Notes under the pieces: generated by a model
Seen by the model: the letters and a program-made list of their open reading frames with translations, nothing else
The model's database searches: none
What the model was told of the DNA's origin: nothing
Shown: positions 61,986-64,000 of the stretch, piece after piece
How positions within the stretch are numbered: position 1 is the stretch's first letter
Layout: each line of letters opens with the position of its first letter
Assembly: GCF_007570825.1 (NCBI RefSeq)
Contig: NZ_SUNB01000001.1
Coordinates: forward strand, 744,001-808,000
DNA: 64,000 nt
Direction: 5' to 3'
From: Pleionea sediminis
GTDB lineage: Bacteria; Pseudomonadota; Gammaproteobacteria; Enterobacterales; Kangiellaceae
Made by a program: the position numbers and the translations under genes

Positions 61986-63026
61986 ATGACAACTAACAGT
62001 ATCGTTTTTAAACCAATACCACAACAACGCGACTATGTTGCTATGTGGTTTGAAGCCAGAAAAGAATTTGGTATTTCAGATTCAATGAATGTTGCACGTC
62101 TGAACCTAAAGGATAACAGTGCGGTATGGCAGACTTTTCCTCATAGTAAGATGGATGGCTTAGGTGGCATGGCAACTCTCATGCGCAATGCCGGTTATCC
62201 GAGTCGCCAGTTACCAAAGTCATCAGAAAAAGAAAAACCAAGTTTTTGGCAACTTATCAAACTATTATTTAAGCAACCTAAACCTCTCGCAGCAAAAACA
62301 ATACGTTGGAAAAAAAGATACAATATAAGAAGCTCAACAGATGGTGAGATTGCGTACGATTTTCTCAGTTCCGATGAAACAAACAGAGTAAAAAAATTAG
62401 CTCGAGCTAACCGAGTAACATTGAATCATTATGTATTATGGGCACTCAATAGAGCCATTGCGACTCATTTATTAGATGAATATCAAGATTATTACTGGTT
62501 ATACCCAGTGAATCTTCGTGGCCCTTTAAATTTCAATACAGATATTTTCAACTACTCATCATCAATTAATCTTTGTGTTAATAACACTATGACACCCAAG
62601 AAAATACAAGAGCGGGTTAAAGAACAGTTGAAAGCGAAGGCTTATTGGATTAACTGGTATATGGCCAACATAGGTCGATTGGTCGGCATGTGGGGCATTA
62701 AAAAAATTTATCAATTCATTAGTAAACGACAATTTTTTGCCGGTTCATTTAGCTTTTTAGGGCAGTGGCCACTAAACGATCACGATAACCCACCTAAAAA
62801 TCCCGATGAAATGTGGGTAACCTGCGGAATTGGAACTCGAAACTATCCAGTTTCAACAGGCGTTCTTTTGTGGTACGACCGATTATCGCTAGGAATCAAA
62901 CTACATCCCAGTATTTGTAAAGATCATGAAATAACCAAGCAGTGCCTTTCAGATTGGAAGAAGTTATTACTCGAAGGTAGTGAACTCCAAAAAACAATCT
63001 CAGAAAGCCTTAAATATTCGCAGTAA
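61986..63026 (+). CDS. Second condensation-like acyltransferase (degenerate PHxxxDG motif)
   Basis: A 346-residue protein of the condensation/chloramphenicol acetyltransferase superfamily. The active-site motif is PHSKMDG at 52-58: the first His is Pro, but catalytic His53 and structural Asp57 remain. VTLNHYVLWALNRAIATHLL near 139-158 and YPVNLRGPLNFNTD near 170 match the second subdomain, including an NLR-type substrate loop. It is 63 residues shorter than the one at 55736 and lacks the N-terminal acceptor segment. Gap to the upstream gene is 53 bases, to the adaptor gene 43 bases. Confidence 0.75.
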   Translation: MTTNSIVFKPIPQQRDYVAMWFEARKEFGISDSMNVARLNLKDNSAVWQTFPHSKMDGLGGMATLMRNAGYPSRQLPKSSEKEKPSFWQLIKLLFKQPKPLAAKTIRWKKRYNIRSSTDGEIAYDFLSSDETNRVKKLARANRVTLNHYVLWALNRAIATHLLDEYQDYYWLYPVNLRGPLNFNTDIFNYSSSINLCVNNTMTPKKIQERVKEQLKAKAYWINWYMANIGRLVGMWGIKKIYQFISKRQFFAGSFSFLGQWPLNDHDNPPKNPDEMWVTCGIGTRNYPVSTGVLLWYDRLSLGIKLHPSICKDHEITKQCLSDWKKLLLEGSELQKTISESLKYSQ

Positions 63027-63069
63027 ACAATAGGCTTTATTAACAATAGTTAAATATGTAGCAGTAGCA

Positions 63070-64000
63070 ATGAAAGATAATAATAAAATACTCGATGATG
63101 GTAGACAAGATACATCTGTACTAGAAACACCTAGCGATAGGAGTGAAAAAGAAAAAGCGGAAGATAATTATAGTCGCACTGATGAAATTAAAAGTCATCA
63201 CAAAACATTCTTGCATTTCATTATCGAAATTTTTTCAACGGCAATTAATTTATTGTCTTATTTAATTAACAAAGGGCAAATTAGCAATAACCATAGCTAC
63301 GATAATAAAGCGAACAACGCAAATATTTCGGATAAAGTTCAAGCCCCGAGAGAAGAGAAAGATAACGCATCCGTTATTCTAACTAAGTTAGATGCCCGTC
63401 ACTTTATTATAGCTACGGTCATTTTACTCGCAGGAATTATTACAGGCTGGTTACTGCTATCATTGGCGCCTCAAGCAGAAAAGCAAAAAGTTGAGCATAG
63501 AACTCCACTAATAGAAGCCATTGAAGTAGAGCAAGTTGCAAAACGAATTCCAATATACAGTCGAGGAACGGTCGAGCCCCGCACGCAACTCAACTTAATT
63601 AATGAGGTTGAAGGTCATGTCACTTACTTATCCGATAACCTGGAAAGTGGCAGAATCTTTAACAAAGGTGAATTACTTTTAACCATTGATCCAACTCGCT
63701 ATAAACTTGAAGTAACCAAAAAGCAAAGTGCAGTCGCTTCAGCAGAACTATTTCTGGAAAAAGCACGCGCGACAGCTAAAGTTGCACGCAAAGGAGCAAA
63801 AAGAAATGCTTCGGCTTACGCTTTGCATATTCCACAGCTGAATGAAGCAAAAGCAAAGCTTGCTGCAGCTGAAGCAGATTTAGAGGTTGCGAAACTTCAT
63901 CTGGAAAACACCCAGATAAAAGCACCGTTTTCAGGAAGGGTTAAACATAGCGACATCAATCTAGGTCAGTACGTAAATTCCGGCGCTCTAGTTGCCAGCA
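63070..64000 (+). CDS. HlyD/RND membrane fusion protein (3' part missing)
   Basis: Frame open from the ATG at 63070 to the window edge, 310 residues visible. Residues 1-115 are an unusually long, polar, Asn/Asp/Lys-rich N-terminal region containing a hydrophobic segment, FLHFIIEIFSTAINLLSYLI. A membrane helix follows near 120-140 (FIIATVILLAGIITGWLLLS), then the adaptor core: IYSRGTVEPRTQLNLINEVE, KGELLLTIDPTRYKLEV, a coiled coil of Ala/Lys-rich heptads, and NTQIKAPFSGRVKHSDINLG, the lipoyl half-motif. It is the periplasmic adaptor of an RND-type efflux pump, whose inner-membrane partner should follow. Likely exports the operon's product. Confidence 0.88.
   Translation, partial: MKDNNKILDDGRQDTSVLETPSDRSEKEKAEDNYSRTDEIKSHHKTFLHFIIEIFSTAINLLSYLINKGQISNNHSYDNKANNANISDKVQAPREEKDNASVILTKLDARHFIIATVILLAGIITGWLLLSLAPQAEKQKVEHRTPLIEAIEVEQVAKRIPIYSRGTVEPRTQLNLINEVEGHVTYLSDNLESGRIFNKGELLLTIDPTRYKLEVTKKQSAVASAELFLEKARATAKVARKGAKRNASAYALHIPQLNEAKAKLAAAEADLEVAKLHLENTQIKAPFSGRVKHSDINLGQYVNSGALVAS

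Overview
The window looks like chromosomal DNA from a free-living, probably marine, heterotrophic gammaproteobacterium (Alteromonadales/Oceanospirillales type). That is an inference from the gene set: TonB-dependent receptors, a BCCT osmolyte carrier, NhaA, an SO_2929/SO_2930-type cytochrome pair and a hydroxamate siderophore locus. DNA is AT-rich by eye (not computed). TTG or GTG starts are supported for several genes. I found no rRNA, tRNA, CRISPR array, transposase or integrase.

Layout, left half. 0-3 kb: end of a molybdate ABC transporter (modB, modA) divergent from a BCCT carrier. 3.3-12 kb: a TonB-dependent receptor, then a tight operon of SGNH hydrolase-TPR protein, NodU/CmcH-type carbamoyltransferase, SxtJ-like protein, a 50-residue DUF5989-like peptide and a TPR-sulfotransferase; this reads as a module that carbamoylates and perhaps sulfates an envelope or exported molecule. 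12-20 kb: a cation/proton antiporter, a small secreted protein, a PhoD-like phosphatase, and a large lipoprotein with five Ig-like domains and 28 perfect-period 25-residue DUF285 repeats. The lipoprotein gene sits between two 155-bp copies of the phosphatase 3' end, so it looks inserted. 20-29 kb: a Fur-regulated NRPS-independent siderophore operon (decarboxylase, N-monooxygenase, MFS exporter, fused acyltransferase-NIS synthetase, DUF1624-like membrane acyltransferase) divergent from a membrane XRE regulator.

Layout, right half. 29-40 kb: secreted proteins (FG-GAP protein, a prepilin-peptidase homologue lacking its first catalytic Asp, a zinc metalloprotease with a secreted partner), then the diheme cytochrome/beta-helix lipoprotein pair next to a membrane AraC regulator with a candidate 21-bp-spaced operator. 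40-46.4 kb: a bicupin, a TPR-PAS-GGDEF-EAL protein, a small protein, an MFS carrier and a trypsin-like protease. 46.7-51.3 kb: a half-size GDT1 transporter and a second Fur-controlled siderophore receptor locus with PepSY and membrane partners. 51.4-54.3 kb: an nhaA-amidoligase-glutamine amidotransferase operon. 54.4-64 kb: an SDR, and after 1.35 kb of AT-rich DNA a run of co-directional genes: two condensation-like (HHxxxDG) acyltransferases, a GNAT-like protein, a GH3-family acyl-adenylating ligase, a tandem GNAT and the start of an HlyD/RND adaptor.

The last locus is the best candidate for an undescribed system. It has the parts to activate a carboxylic acid, couple or acylate it, and export the product, yet lacks carrier proteins, NRPS or PKS modules in the visible part, and it continues past the right edge.
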